Positions 49,221-56,635 of a stretch of 57,521 nucleotides of DNA are shown one piece after another. Origin of the DNA: Burkholderiales bacterium Ga0077543 (GTDB taxonomy: Bacteria; Pseudomonadota; Gammaproteobacteria; Burkholderiales; Burkholderiaceae_C); the NCBI GenBank assembly GCA_001464055.1, contig LNET01000061.1, positions 1 through 57,521 of the forward strand, in the 5' to 3' direction. Made by a program: the position numbers and the translations under genes. Every line of letters begins with the position of its first letter. Positions within the stretch are counted from its first letter, which is position 1. The notes beneath the pieces were generated by a model. It worked only from the letters and a program-made list of their open reading frames with translations, made no database searches and was not told where the DNA came from.

Positions 49221-52018
49221 ACCAACTCCACCCGGTCGAGAACCGTGTTGAATCGGTATCTCACCGCCCTTGCGGTATCCGACTCCGGGAAGCTCACGAC
49301 GATGCCGACGATGGGCACATCGACGTCGATGGCAGGTTCCGCAGGGTCGAGCGGATAGATGATTACGAGACCTCTCCGAGGATCGCCAGTCACCCCTGCC
49401 TCGGCCCAGCCCTTACCTCGCACAGCGCGTACCGGGCCGCCAGCCGGGCGGTCCTCCGCCTTGAGCCCCTTCTCGGCCCGCGCGCGATTGGTCATGTCCA
49501 GGGCAGCAGCGAATTGAGCCGGGTCGAGATCAATGGACTCGTCCCAGGGGTCGAGGATCGTCCCGACCACGTAGCGGTCCTTCCGGATGACGCGACCCTC
49601 GCGGTCGAGCACCTTGCGACGGGCTGTCTTGACCTCGTGATTGCCAAGCTTCATCGAACGACCGGCGCCGGTAGCCGGCACCACTACGGTCCAATCGGAG
49701 AGTTCACCCACGGCCGCCTGGGCGTCGATGTATTCGGCCATGCGCAGGCCTGACACGTCGTACGACTCCGGCACGAAGCGGAGACGACGCAGCCAGGAGG
49801 CGACCTCGGTGCCGGGCACACCGGTCCAGATCAAGCGGCCGTTCCAGGCCGCCTGAGTTCCATCGGGCAGGGAGATCACCCTTCCGGTTTCTACTGGCGC
49901 GCCCTGCCGCGCCAGGAAGTCGACCGTGTGCGCTGCATTGGCCCGGATCACCGTCGGATCGCGATCGAATACCGTCTGGATCTTCCCCTGGCCGGCGAAG
50001 CTCACCTCGTATTCGTTCGTGTACCGCATCTTGTTTCGGGCGGTGACGAGCAGGAACGAGTGCGACTGAATCTTTAGCCCGTAGCGCTCTGGCGTCTCGC
50101 CCAGTGCCTGCATGTGGTCGAGCTGCTCGCGCAATTCCTCCGCGGCCGACGCGACGTGCCGGTAGTGGAGCCGCAAGTCCTCTGTCGTGTAGAGGCGGCA
50201 GAGATCGACGTAACCGTGCCTATACCCGAACCAGCGGCCCATCTGCATCAGGCTGTCGTACATGCGCGATGCCCGGAGAAAGTAGCTCACCGAAAGTCCC
50301 TCGAGCGTCAGACCGCGCGAGAGTTTGTCACCGCCGACTGCGATGACGTTGAGCCCGGTGTCCGAGTGGGCCTCGTAGTCCAAGGGCTCCAGCGAGTCGC
50401 TGTTCACGACTACGACCTTGATCCGGTCCACGACATCGGCCAGCTGCTCACGCACCTCGTCCCAGCCAGGCAGCGGGACTCCAGGATCGAAGCCATTGGC
50501 GACGGACTCCGTCGACGAAGGCACGAAGTCCGAGTGCCAAAGCTCGCTCAGGCGTTGAATCATCTCAGCGGGCGAGTAGCGCAGCTGACGCCGGAAGACT
50601 GTGAACCAGTCCTCCACCTGACTGTGGACGACTCGGTGCAGGTCCTTGAACCTGGAGACATGGATCAGCATCGAGTTGTGCTTGTTCACCTGCCCACGTG
50701 CGCGCCTCGCGGCACCGGCCAAGACGAAGGCCATGACGGCCTCTTCCAGGCTGGGCGGGAGCCTCTCCGCGCCGTCGAACGTCGGCACGTGCGAACGGTC
50801 GTGGTCCTGCGGCATCCAGTTCTCGCGCACCTGATCCACTTCACGGAAGGCGTCGAGGATGCCGACGATCGGTGCGCCCTCGCGCGCGATGCCGAAGACC
50901 TCGACCGGACCGATGTAGGACGACGGCCGAGGCAGATTGATGATGAAGCTGCGCGGGAACACGTCGGCCCCGTGCTGGTCGGTTTCGCGCTGGTCGTGAA
51001 CAAGGATGTTCGCGAACGGCGTCGCCGTGTACGCAACATATGCCGACTTGTGGAAGGACTTCAGCAGCTTACGGATCTCGCCATTGACGCGTTTTGGTTC
51101 GTAGTCCGGATCCGGCAGCCCGTCGATGAAGTCTTGCTCACCCGTATCGACGGACGCCTGATCCGCCTCGTCGTCGATCACGAGCAGAGGGATTTCGCGC
51201 GTATCTCCTCGCGGCACCAGGAAGTCGCCGACCCAGGCGTTCAGGTTCGCCAGGATCTTCGCGTTCTTCTTGACGACCAGCAGAAGCGGCCTGCTTTCAG
51301 GGGCAATACCGGCGCGGTCGGCGGCTGCGCGGTTGAAATCGCCACCGGCGGTCCGTGTCGTCAGGAAGTCGGCCCTGGGCCGCCGGTCTATGTTGCCGAC
51401 GCCGACCCAGGTGAACCCTTCCGGCGAGCCGACAGATGTCGACTTGTAGCCGAGGAAGTCGCGGTCTAGCCGGAGCTGCGTTTGCAGGCGCAACACGTTG
51501 TGCATGCCGGCCAGCACGATCAAGAGGCGGTAGCCAGCATCGGCTGCCTTGCAGAGCAGCCCCGCGTAGTTCGCCGTCTTGCCCGACTGGACGTGGCCCA
51601 ACACGAGACCGCGCCGGTCCCATGGGCCCGGCCGTTCCGGAGCCTCGAGCAGTTCCATGACCGCATCCGTGGAATCGTCGAGCGAGTCGAGGAGCCCAGT
51701 CCCCCAACCTTCCACTTGTTGAAGATAGGCCGCATACCGGTTGTAGAAAACCCGACCTACGCTGCGTCGCTGCCCGAAGTACCAGGGAACGTGACCGGTG
51801 TCGTCCTTGAGCTTCGTCGGCCGCCCTATCGTGACCTGTTCCCTGGCCTCGATCTCCGCGATCGCGGCGCGCAGGTCCTCGTCGCCGATGTCTGGTAGCC
51901 CGCTGGTGACCGCCGACACGGTTTCGGCGATGAACGGCCGGTCATAGGGGCCATCGGGCCTCAGCAGCTTCATGCGCTGCTGCGCCATCGCGGCGATCGC
52001 GTTGATCTTTGGCGTCAC
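49217..52018 (-). CDS. Z1-domain superfamily II helicase-like ATPase
   Basis: 933-aa protein. The helicase motor has Walker A GLVLGHVQSGKTANYAGL (141-148 core), Walker B-like LLVIDDEADQAS (near 278-289), and motif III-like VAYTATPFANILVH. The Z1 region has SVSYFLRASRMYDSLMQMGRWFGYRHGYVDLCRLYT, with the arginine-finger motif QMGRWFGYR, preceded by GGDKLSRGLTLEGL. This is the motor of the MutL-like/Z1/AIPR defence systems. GTG start at 52018 overlaps the GHKL stop (GTGA). The length is normal and no break is seen. Confidence 0.92.
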   Translation of the reverse strand: MTPKINAIAAMAQQRMKLLRPDGPYDRPFIAETVSAVTSGLPDIGDEDLRAAIAEIEAREQVTIGRPTKLKDDTGHVPWYFGQRRSVGRVFYNRYAAYLQQVEGWGTGLLDSLDDSTDAVMELLEAPERPGPWDRRGLVLGHVQSGKTANYAGLLCKAADAGYRLLIVLAGMHNVLRLQTQLRLDRDFLGYKSTSVGSPEGFTWVGVGNIDRRPRADFLTTRTAGGDFNRAAADRAGIAPESRPLLLVVKKNAKILANLNAWVGDFLVPRGDTREIPLLVIDDEADQASVDTGEQDFIDGLPDPDYEPKRVNGEIRKLLKSFHKSAYVAYTATPFANILVHDQRETDQHGADVFPRSFIINLPRPSSYIGPVEVFGIAREGAPIVGILDAFREVDQVRENWMPQDHDRSHVPTFDGAERLPPSLEEAVMAFVLAGAARRARGQVNKHNSMLIHVSRFKDLHRVVHSQVEDWFTVFRRQLRYSPAEMIQRLSELWHSDFVPSSTESVANGFDPGVPLPGWDEVREQLADVVDRIKVVVVNSDSLEPLDYEAHSDTGLNVIAVGGDKLSRGLTLEGLSVSYFLRASRMYDSLMQMGRWFGYRHGYVDLCRLYTTEDLRLHYRHVASAAEELREQLDHMQALGETPERYGLKIQSHSFLLVTARNKMRYTNEYEVSFAGQGKIQTVFDRDPTVIRANAAHTVDFLARQGAPVETGRVISLPDGTQAAWNGRLIWTGVPGTEVASWLRRLRFVPESYDVSGLRMAEYIDAQAAVGELSDWTVVVPATGAGRSMKLGNHEVKTARRKVLDREGRVIRKDRYVVGTILDPWDESIDLDPAQFAAALDMTNRARAEKGLKAEDRPAGGPVRAVRGKGWAEAGVTGDPRRGLVIIYPLDPAEPAIDVDVPIVGIVVSFPESDTARAVRYRFNTVLDRVELV

Positions 52019-53487
52019 GTGCCGTCCTCCCCAGTACCCCGTGCATTTTCCAACAGGAGCCGCTCAGCGATACCCGAAACCTGGTTGAACGGCTCCGAGC
52101 CGGCGACACGATTTATCGCGGTCGTCCGATCCAGTCCGAGCGCGAGAAGGTTGCGCAGCAGCACGTTTGCGGCAAGGACGATCTCGTCCACTTCCTCGGT
52201 CTCCGCCCGCACGCTATTCGGGGCCAACGAGAGCGGAGCACTGCGCTCGATGGCGAGGAGCATCGCGTCGACCATGGACGGATCTTCAGCTGCGTCAATG
52301 ACAGCCTGGACCGCCGGGTGGTCTCGCTTGATCGCATACGGGTACCGCCGGCTGGCCGTCGACTTCCACAGGCCGCCGGCAGGTCCGCCTCCCGGACTTG
52401 GAACTCGCATGCCCCGGTGCGCGTAAACCTCGCGTGCAGCGCGGCGAACGTCGACGGCGATGCGGGTCAGGGAGTCCCGCAAGGCAGCTGGGGGGCGAGC
52501 CGTAGCCTTACGGACGTCGATGCGCCAAGCCCTATCGCCGGTGTTCAGGATGTCGACGCGGATGCGAGCGAGCTGGCTGGCCTCGTCGCGCAGCCACTCG
52601 CGGGAACCACCGAGACCGAGCCAGCCGCCGGCAACGATGAGCCTGCCGGCCCGATAGACGTAGAAGCCCTGCTGCGCAACCCATCCATCGGGACCGCCAG
52701 CGGCCTCGTGCTCGTCGGAGTTTCGGAATCGGTCACGATGCGGCAGCACGTAGCCGCGAACCTCTACATGGCCGGATGCATCGCGCAGGCGAGCTGGCCG
52801 TTGCGGCATCGTTGCCGGATTCGCAACGACAAAGGGATCCCAGCCCTTCAAGGCTTGACCGTTGAATCGAATCACCACCCGTCGCTGGTCGCCGTCGATG
52901 TAGCGGTGGAACACCATCGCCAAGTGCCTCTCGACTCGTTCGAGCCCCTCGGTAAACCGCGCCAGCGAACTCTCGGTGCCGGTCCTAAGGACCTCCCAGA
53001 GGATCAGCGTTCCCGTCCCTCCGCGAGACCCAATGGCGCTGATGCGGTCCTCCGATCCCGGAGCCGTACCCTCGAGAAGGTCCCAGGATCCGCCTGTCGC
53101 CATCGCATCGAGGTCCCATCGGGCCACGGAAATGTCGCCCCTCTGCCGGCTGCCGACGGTCAGCCGCCGGCATTGCGAGAAGGACGCTGTCTTTAGTCCG
53201 AGGCCGTAGCGGCCAAGATCGTCGCTGCGCCTGACCGCCAATGGCCCCGTGCCTCCGAGCCTCATTGCCTCGACAAGCTCGGCTTCGTTCATGCCGCAGC
53301 CATCGTCCAGAATCTGAGCGAAAGGCTCGCCTCCGTTCCATTCAAAGCAGACCTCAACCAGCGACGCTCCAGCGGCGATGCTGTTGTCGATCAGGTCCGC
53401 AACAGCCGCTTCGAGCGAATAGCCAAGGTTGCCAAGCGATTCGACTAGTGCGGAGGGATGAGGTGGGACTGAACCGTAGGTCGACAT
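52015..53487 (-). CDS. MutL/MORC-like GHKL ATPase
   Basis: 490-aa ATPase with an intact Bergerat fold: N box YSLEAAVADLIDNSIAAGAS (Asn35), ILDDGCGM (Asp61-Gly63), and GRYGLGLKTASFSQC (lid, about 92-105). A transducer-like region follows. Such MutL homologues within restriction-type operons are the prokaryotic relatives proposed as the source of eukaryotic MORC ATPases. It heads a four-gene operon in which each gene overlaps or abuts the next. The ATG at 53487 shares bases with a possible start of the divergent vsr gene, so promoter sequence must lie inside or beyond the vsr 5' end. Confidence 0.92.
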   Translation of the reverse strand: MSTYGSVPPHPSALVESLGNLGYSLEAAVADLIDNSIAAGASLVEVCFEWNGGEPFAQILDDGCGMNEAELVEAMRLGGTGPLAVRRSDDLGRYGLGLKTASFSQCRRLTVGSRQRGDISVARWDLDAMATGGSWDLLEGTAPGSEDRISAIGSRGGTGTLILWEVLRTGTESSLARFTEGLERVERHLAMVFHRYIDGDQRRVVIRFNGQALKGWDPFVVANPATMPQRPARLRDASGHVEVRGYVLPHRDRFRNSDEHEAAGGPDGWVAQQGFYVYRAGRLIVAGGWLGLGGSREWLRDEASQLARIRVDILNTGDRAWRIDVRKATARPPAALRDSLTRIAVDVRRAAREVYAHRGMRVPSPGGGPAGGLWKSTASRRYPYAIKRDHPAVQAVIDAAEDPSMVDAMLLAIERSAPLSLAPNSVRAETEEVDEIVLAANVLLRNLLALGLDRTTAINRVAGSEPFNQVSGIAERLLLENARGTGEDGT

Positions 53488-53971
53488 GAAGACGGAACAT
53501 ACACGTCAAGCGATAGGCTCCAGCTGGTCACACGCGCGCACACGACGCGACGTGATGACGGTTGAGCAGCGAAGCCTGCTGATGGGCCGGATCCGCGGCA
53601 AGGACACGACCCCAGAACTCATTGTGGCGGCGATGCTGCGCGCGCACCGGTTCAAGTTCGAGCAGCATGCATCCGACCTTCCCGGGCGGCCGGACTTCGT
53701 GCTCCGCCGCCGGCGAGTTGTCATCCTAGTTGACGGCGATTTCTGGCACGGATGGCGGTTCCCTGCGTGGGAGCACAAACTCTCGCCGTTCTGGCACGCG
53801 AAGATCGCGACCAATCGCGCCCGGGACTGCAGGAACATCAGGAAGCTCCGCCGCGCGGGGTGGGTCGTCGTGCGCGTTTGGGAGCACCAGCTGTACCGGA
53901 GCGCCACGGCAGTCCACGATCGCATCCTCCTCACGCTGCGGGCAAGCGCGCCTAGAAGCGGGCCGAAGTGA
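53486..53971 (+). CDS. vsr: very short patch repair (Vsr-like) endonuclease
   Basis: 161-aa nuclease of the Vsr/MutH-like PD-(D/E)XK fold. It nicks next to T:G mismatches that arise by deamination of 5-methylcytosine. Motifs are RSLLMGRIRGKDTTPELIVAAML, DLPGRPDFVLRRRRVVILVDGDFWHGW, which carries the catalytic Asp and the metal/zinc-region His, and NIRKLRRAGWVVVRVWEHQL. The first ATG (53486) overlaps the divergent GHKL start. The ATG at 53555 (MTVEQRSLLM) matches the usual family start and would leave about 67 bp for promoters, so it may be the real one. It is coupled to the cytosine methyltransferase (GTGA). Confidence 0.9.
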   Translation: MKTEHTRQAIGSSWSHARTRRDVMTVEQRSLLMGRIRGKDTTPELIVAAMLRAHRFKFEQHASDLPGRPDFVLRRRRVVILVDGDFWHGWRFPAWEHKLSPFWHAKIATNRARDCRNIRKLRRAGWVVVRVWEHQLYRSATAVHDRILLTLRASAPRSGPK

Positions 53972-55050
53972 GGGACAGGCAACTGGCGTCGCACCTGGTC
54001 GCCTCGGTTTCGAGCAGGCACAATGTATGGATGCCCATCCATACCCTTGACCTGTTCTGCGGCGCCGGGGGCTCCAGCCAGGGCGCCGTCCAAGCCGGCG
54101 CGGTACTAGTGGGTGCGATCGATGCCTGGGACTTGGCCACCGCCACGATCAAGAGCAACCATCCGAACGCGGCAGTCTTTACGCAAAGGCTTGGTCCTCG
54201 AAGCAGGCCAGACGAATCGCTGGTGAAGCGCGGCGTCCAACTTCTACTGGCCTCGCCGGAGTGCACGAACCACTCGGTGGCGAAGGGAAGCGCACCACGT
54301 TCGGAGGAGAGTAGGCGCTCGGCGAACTACATCTTCAACTACATCCAGGACCTCGATCCGAAGTGGGTAGTGCTCGAGAACGTCGTACAGATGCGCGACT
54401 GGCACGGGTACGACCCGCTGATCGAGAGGCTCGAGAAGATGGGCTATGGCGTTACGCCGCAGGTCCTGGACTCTGCCGAGTTCGGCGTGCCGCAGACGAG
54501 GCGTAGGTTGTTCCTGCTCTGCCGGCGCGGGTCTGCGCCTGAGCCGGTTCCTTTGCCCAAAGGTGTCGCGAAGAAGGCTGCAAGGTCCTTCATCGACCTG
54601 GGTACGAAGTGGCCATCCCGCATCCTGTATCTGCCAGGGCGTGCGAAGGCGACGCTGGCCCGAGCTGAACGAGCAATAGTCGAAACGAAGGCAGAAGAAC
54701 CCTTCCTGATCGTCTATTACGGATCCGACGGCTCCGGCGGCTGGCAGACACTTGACCGGCCCATTCGCACGCTAACCACGCTGGACCGCTTTGGCCTAGT
54801 GACTTGGCGCAAGGGTACGCCATTCCTCCGAATGCTCCAGGTAGAGGAACTGAAGGCTGCAATGGGATTCCCAGCTACGTACAGGTTCGAACATGGAACG
54901 CGCCGGGACCATGTGAAGATGCTTGGCAACGGCGTATGCCCGCCCGTGATGGAAGCCATCGTCAGGCATCTAACGGCCCCGCCCAGCACTGGAAATCCGT
55001 TTATCGGTATCCGACCCCGAGACAAGCGGCAGATAGTCGAGATCCTTTGA
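53968..55050 (+). CDS. dcm: DNA (cytosine-5) methyltransferase
   Basis: 360 aa. Motif I is TLDLFCGAGGSSQGAVQAG. Motif IV is LLASPECTNHS, with the catalytic Cys in S-P-E-C rather than the common P-C-Q. Motif VI is WVVLENVVQM, motif VIII is FGVPQTRRRLFLL, and the C-terminal motifs are KAAMGFPATYRF and KMLGNGVCPPVMEAIVRH. It should methylate cytosine in a site that cannot be read from sequence. The GTG start overlaps the vsr stop (GTGA); an ATG at 54031 (MPIHTLDLFCG) is an alternative close to motif I. It probably marks self DNA for the divergent GHKL/Z1/nuclease operon. Confidence 0.92.
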   Translation: MRDRQLASHLVASVSSRHNVWMPIHTLDLFCGAGGSSQGAVQAGAVLVGAIDAWDLATATIKSNHPNAAVFTQRLGPRSRPDESLVKRGVQLLLASPECTNHSVAKGSAPRSEESRRSANYIFNYIQDLDPKWVVLENVVQMRDWHGYDPLIERLEKMGYGVTPQVLDSAEFGVPQTRRRLFLLCRRGSAPEPVPLPKGVAKKAARSFIDLGTKWPSRILYLPGRAKATLARAERAIVETKAEEPFLIVYYGSDGSGGWQTLDRPIRTLTTLDRFGLVTWRKGTPFLRMLQVEELKAAMGFPATYRFEHGTRRDHVKMLGNGVCPPVMEAIVRHLTAPPSTGNPFIGIRPRDKRQIVEIL

Positions 55051-55208
55051 CGCTCACTCCATCGATCAACGACGGGCGTCGGTGGCGTGGCGCCGAATCA
55101 CCATGACTGTGGTGCTTGAAATCAGCGGATCGTTGTTCCTTTGATGCGCAACTGCGAGACCGTGGGCCTGCAGCCAAGAGCCAGGGGTCGGTGGTGAATC
55201 AACGCGGC

Positions 55209-56435
55209 TCAACTAGGCCGGGCGGGGTGACTGGAAGTCAAGGCGGACAGCACTGCCGCCCACTTCCCCAACGCCTCCCGCCTCTCCTCGAAGTACGTGT
55301 GCCGGTCGTAGATCCCCTCCACCCCCGACAGCTTGTGGTTCAGGCACATCTCCGAGATGTCGCGCGGCACGCCCAGCGCGCGCAGGTGCGACTTCACGGT
55401 GCTGCGCAGGTCGTGCGGCGTGAAGCGGCGCACCGCGGGCTTGGCGGCGCGCAGCCAGTGGTCGATGGCCTCGCGCAGCGTGTCCTTGTTCAGGTGGGTG
55501 TCGCCGCCATGCCGGGCCGCGCGGCTGCGTGAATGCGCCGGCAGCACGTAGGCCGAGTTGCCGGCCAGCGTGCGCAGTTCGCGTAACCAGTCCACCACCA
55601 CGGGCGCCAGCGGGATGTCCATCGCCGCGCCGGTCTTGCTCTTCGGGATGTGCCACTGCGCACCGTCCAGGTCCACGTCCGCCCACTTCGCCTGGTACAG
55701 CTCGGCGCTGCGCACGGCCGTGGCCAGCAGGATGCGGATGGCCAGCCCGTTGCGGCGGCGCATGGGCGCGGCCAGCAGCAACTTCAGTTCCTCGCGCGTC
55801 AGCATCAGGCGCTGGCGGCGAGGCGGCCGTTCGCCCAGCAGCGCCGAAAGCATGATGCCGTGGCAGGGGTTGGCGTTGATCAGCCGCTTGCCACAGGCGT
55901 GCGTGAACAGGCACTTGGTGGTGATGAGCAGCATGTTCGATTCGCCCCAGGTGAGGCCGGCGCCTTCGATCAGCGCCACCACATCGCTGGCCTCGATTTC
56001 GCGCACGCTCAGCGCGCCCAGCTTCTTCTCCACGCGCTTCAGGTGCCGGCCGTAGCTCACCTGCGTGCTGTGCGCCAGGCTAACCAGTTTCTTGGCGCGG
56101 TAGTCCTTGGCGAGGTCACGCACCGTCCAGTCGCGCGCGGCGGTGGCCTTGGCCTTCTGCTTTTCGGCCGCCGGGTTGCGGCCCTGCTGCACCTCGGCGC
56201 GCTTGAGGGTGGCAATGCCGCGCGCCTCAGCCAGGCCGATGTCGGGGTAGCGGCCGATGGTCAGTTCGCGGCGCCGGCCGCCGTGCCGGTAACGCAGGAT
56301 CCAGCCGGCCACGCCGGCGGCCGAGAGCGTGAACGTGAGGCCGTCGCCGTCGGCCTTGGCCAGCGGCTTGCCGGCCTTGATCCAGTGCCTGAGTTGCAGG
56401 TCCGTCAGGTGGCCCTTGTCCCGTGCCATGCGCAC
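55209..56435 (-). CDS. int: P4-type tyrosine integrase of the island
   Basis: 408-aa integrase. The N-terminal DUF4102-type domain includes WILRYRHGGRRRELTIGRYPDIGLAEAR. A SAM-like core-binding domain covers about 100-190. The catalytic domain has Arg in LLATAVRSAELYQAKWADV, Lys in IPKSKTGAAMDIPL, HDLRST, LNHKLSGVEG and the nucleophile Tyr in IYDRHTYFEERREAL. All residues are intact. The gene faces away from rng, 180 bp from the right 21-bp repeat, the usual place for the integrase of such islands. The start may be Met1 (56435) or Met3 (56429). The 158 bp after its stop hold nothing recognisable. Confidence 0.93.
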   Translation of the reverse strand: MRMARDKGHLTDLQLRHWIKAGKPLAKADGDGLTFTLSAAGVAGWILRYRHGGRRRELTIGRYPDIGLAEARGIATLKRAEVQQGRNPAAEKQKAKATAARDWTVRDLAKDYRAKKLVSLAHSTQVSYGRHLKRVEKKLGALSVREIEASDVVALIEGAGLTWGESNMLLITTKCLFTHACGKRLINANPCHGIMLSALLGERPPRRQRLMLTREELKLLLAAPMRRRNGLAIRILLATAVRSAELYQAKWADVDLDGAQWHIPKSKTGAAMDIPLAPVVVDWLRELRTLAGNSAYVLPAHSRSRAARHGGDTHLNKDTLREAIDHWLRAAKPAVRRFTPHDLRSTVKSHLRALGVPRDISEMCLNHKLSGVEGIYDRHTYFEERREALGKWAAVLSALTSSHPARPS

Positions 56436-56465
56436 CCCCGTTGTTCGGATGTGGGCCGGATCGCG

Positions 56466-56496
56466 GCTACCCGCCTAGCTACCCAGCCAGCTACCC
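56466..56496. repeat. three GCTACCC repeats at 12-bp spacing inside the right end
   Basis: GCTACCC occurs at 56466, 56478 and 56490, exactly 12 bp apart, between the integrase gene and the right att repeat. Matching repeats lie inside the left end. They are probable arm-type integrase sites. Confidence 0.6.
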
Positions 56497-56533
56497 GATT
56501 GGAGTGGGACTCGGTGAGACTTCAAGGGCCTCG

Positions 56534-56609
56534 GAAAAACTTGCCACCCGAAAACGCCTGGGAAATCAGGCGCTTGCGGGTGGCAACTGACACGGGGTGA
56601 GACCCCGTG
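56534..56609 (-). terminator. double hairpin downstream of rng
   Basis: Read on the minus strand after the rng stop, there is first an 8-bp hairpin (CACGGGGT/ACCCCGTG, 56591-56609). Then comes a nested one: 10-bp outer arms TTGCCACCCG/CGGGTGGCAA and 6-bp inner arms CGCCTG/CAGGCG (56541-56586), followed by GTTTTT. This is a convincing rho-independent terminator. It belongs to the island side of the junction. Confidence 0.75.
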
Positions 56610-56614
56610 AACGG

Positions 56615-56635
56615 CTACATCAGAACGATGTCGTA
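56615..56635. repeat. attR, right 21-bp direct repeat (end of rng)
   Basis: Identical to 37517-37537. It is exactly the last six codons and stop of rng, so integration leaves the RNase G reading frame complete. Confidence 0.88.

Larger units (their letters stand above)
37517..56635. mobile_element. integrated genomic island at the 3' end of rng, about 19.1 kb
   Basis: The region is bounded by a perfect 21-bp direct repeat. The right copy is the last six codons (Y-D-I-V-L-M) and stop of RNase G. The left copy lies orphaned between two unrelated genes. A P4-type tyrosine integrase is next to the right copy. GCTACC(C) repeats of 12-bp period lie inside both ends. Cargo genes are defence-like: RloA/RloB, GHKL/Z1/PD-(D/E)XK/AIPR, Vsr and Dcm. 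They are less extreme in GC than the flanks, judged by eye. No conjugation genes or replication initiator are seen, so it is probably mobilised in trans or not self-transmissible. An IS30 insertion and a second recombinase show it is composite. Confidence 0.88.

Noticed and set aside
56466..56496. Short repeats considered as a CRISPR array
   Set aside because: Only three 7-bp units with 5-bp gaps; no array structure and no cas genes.
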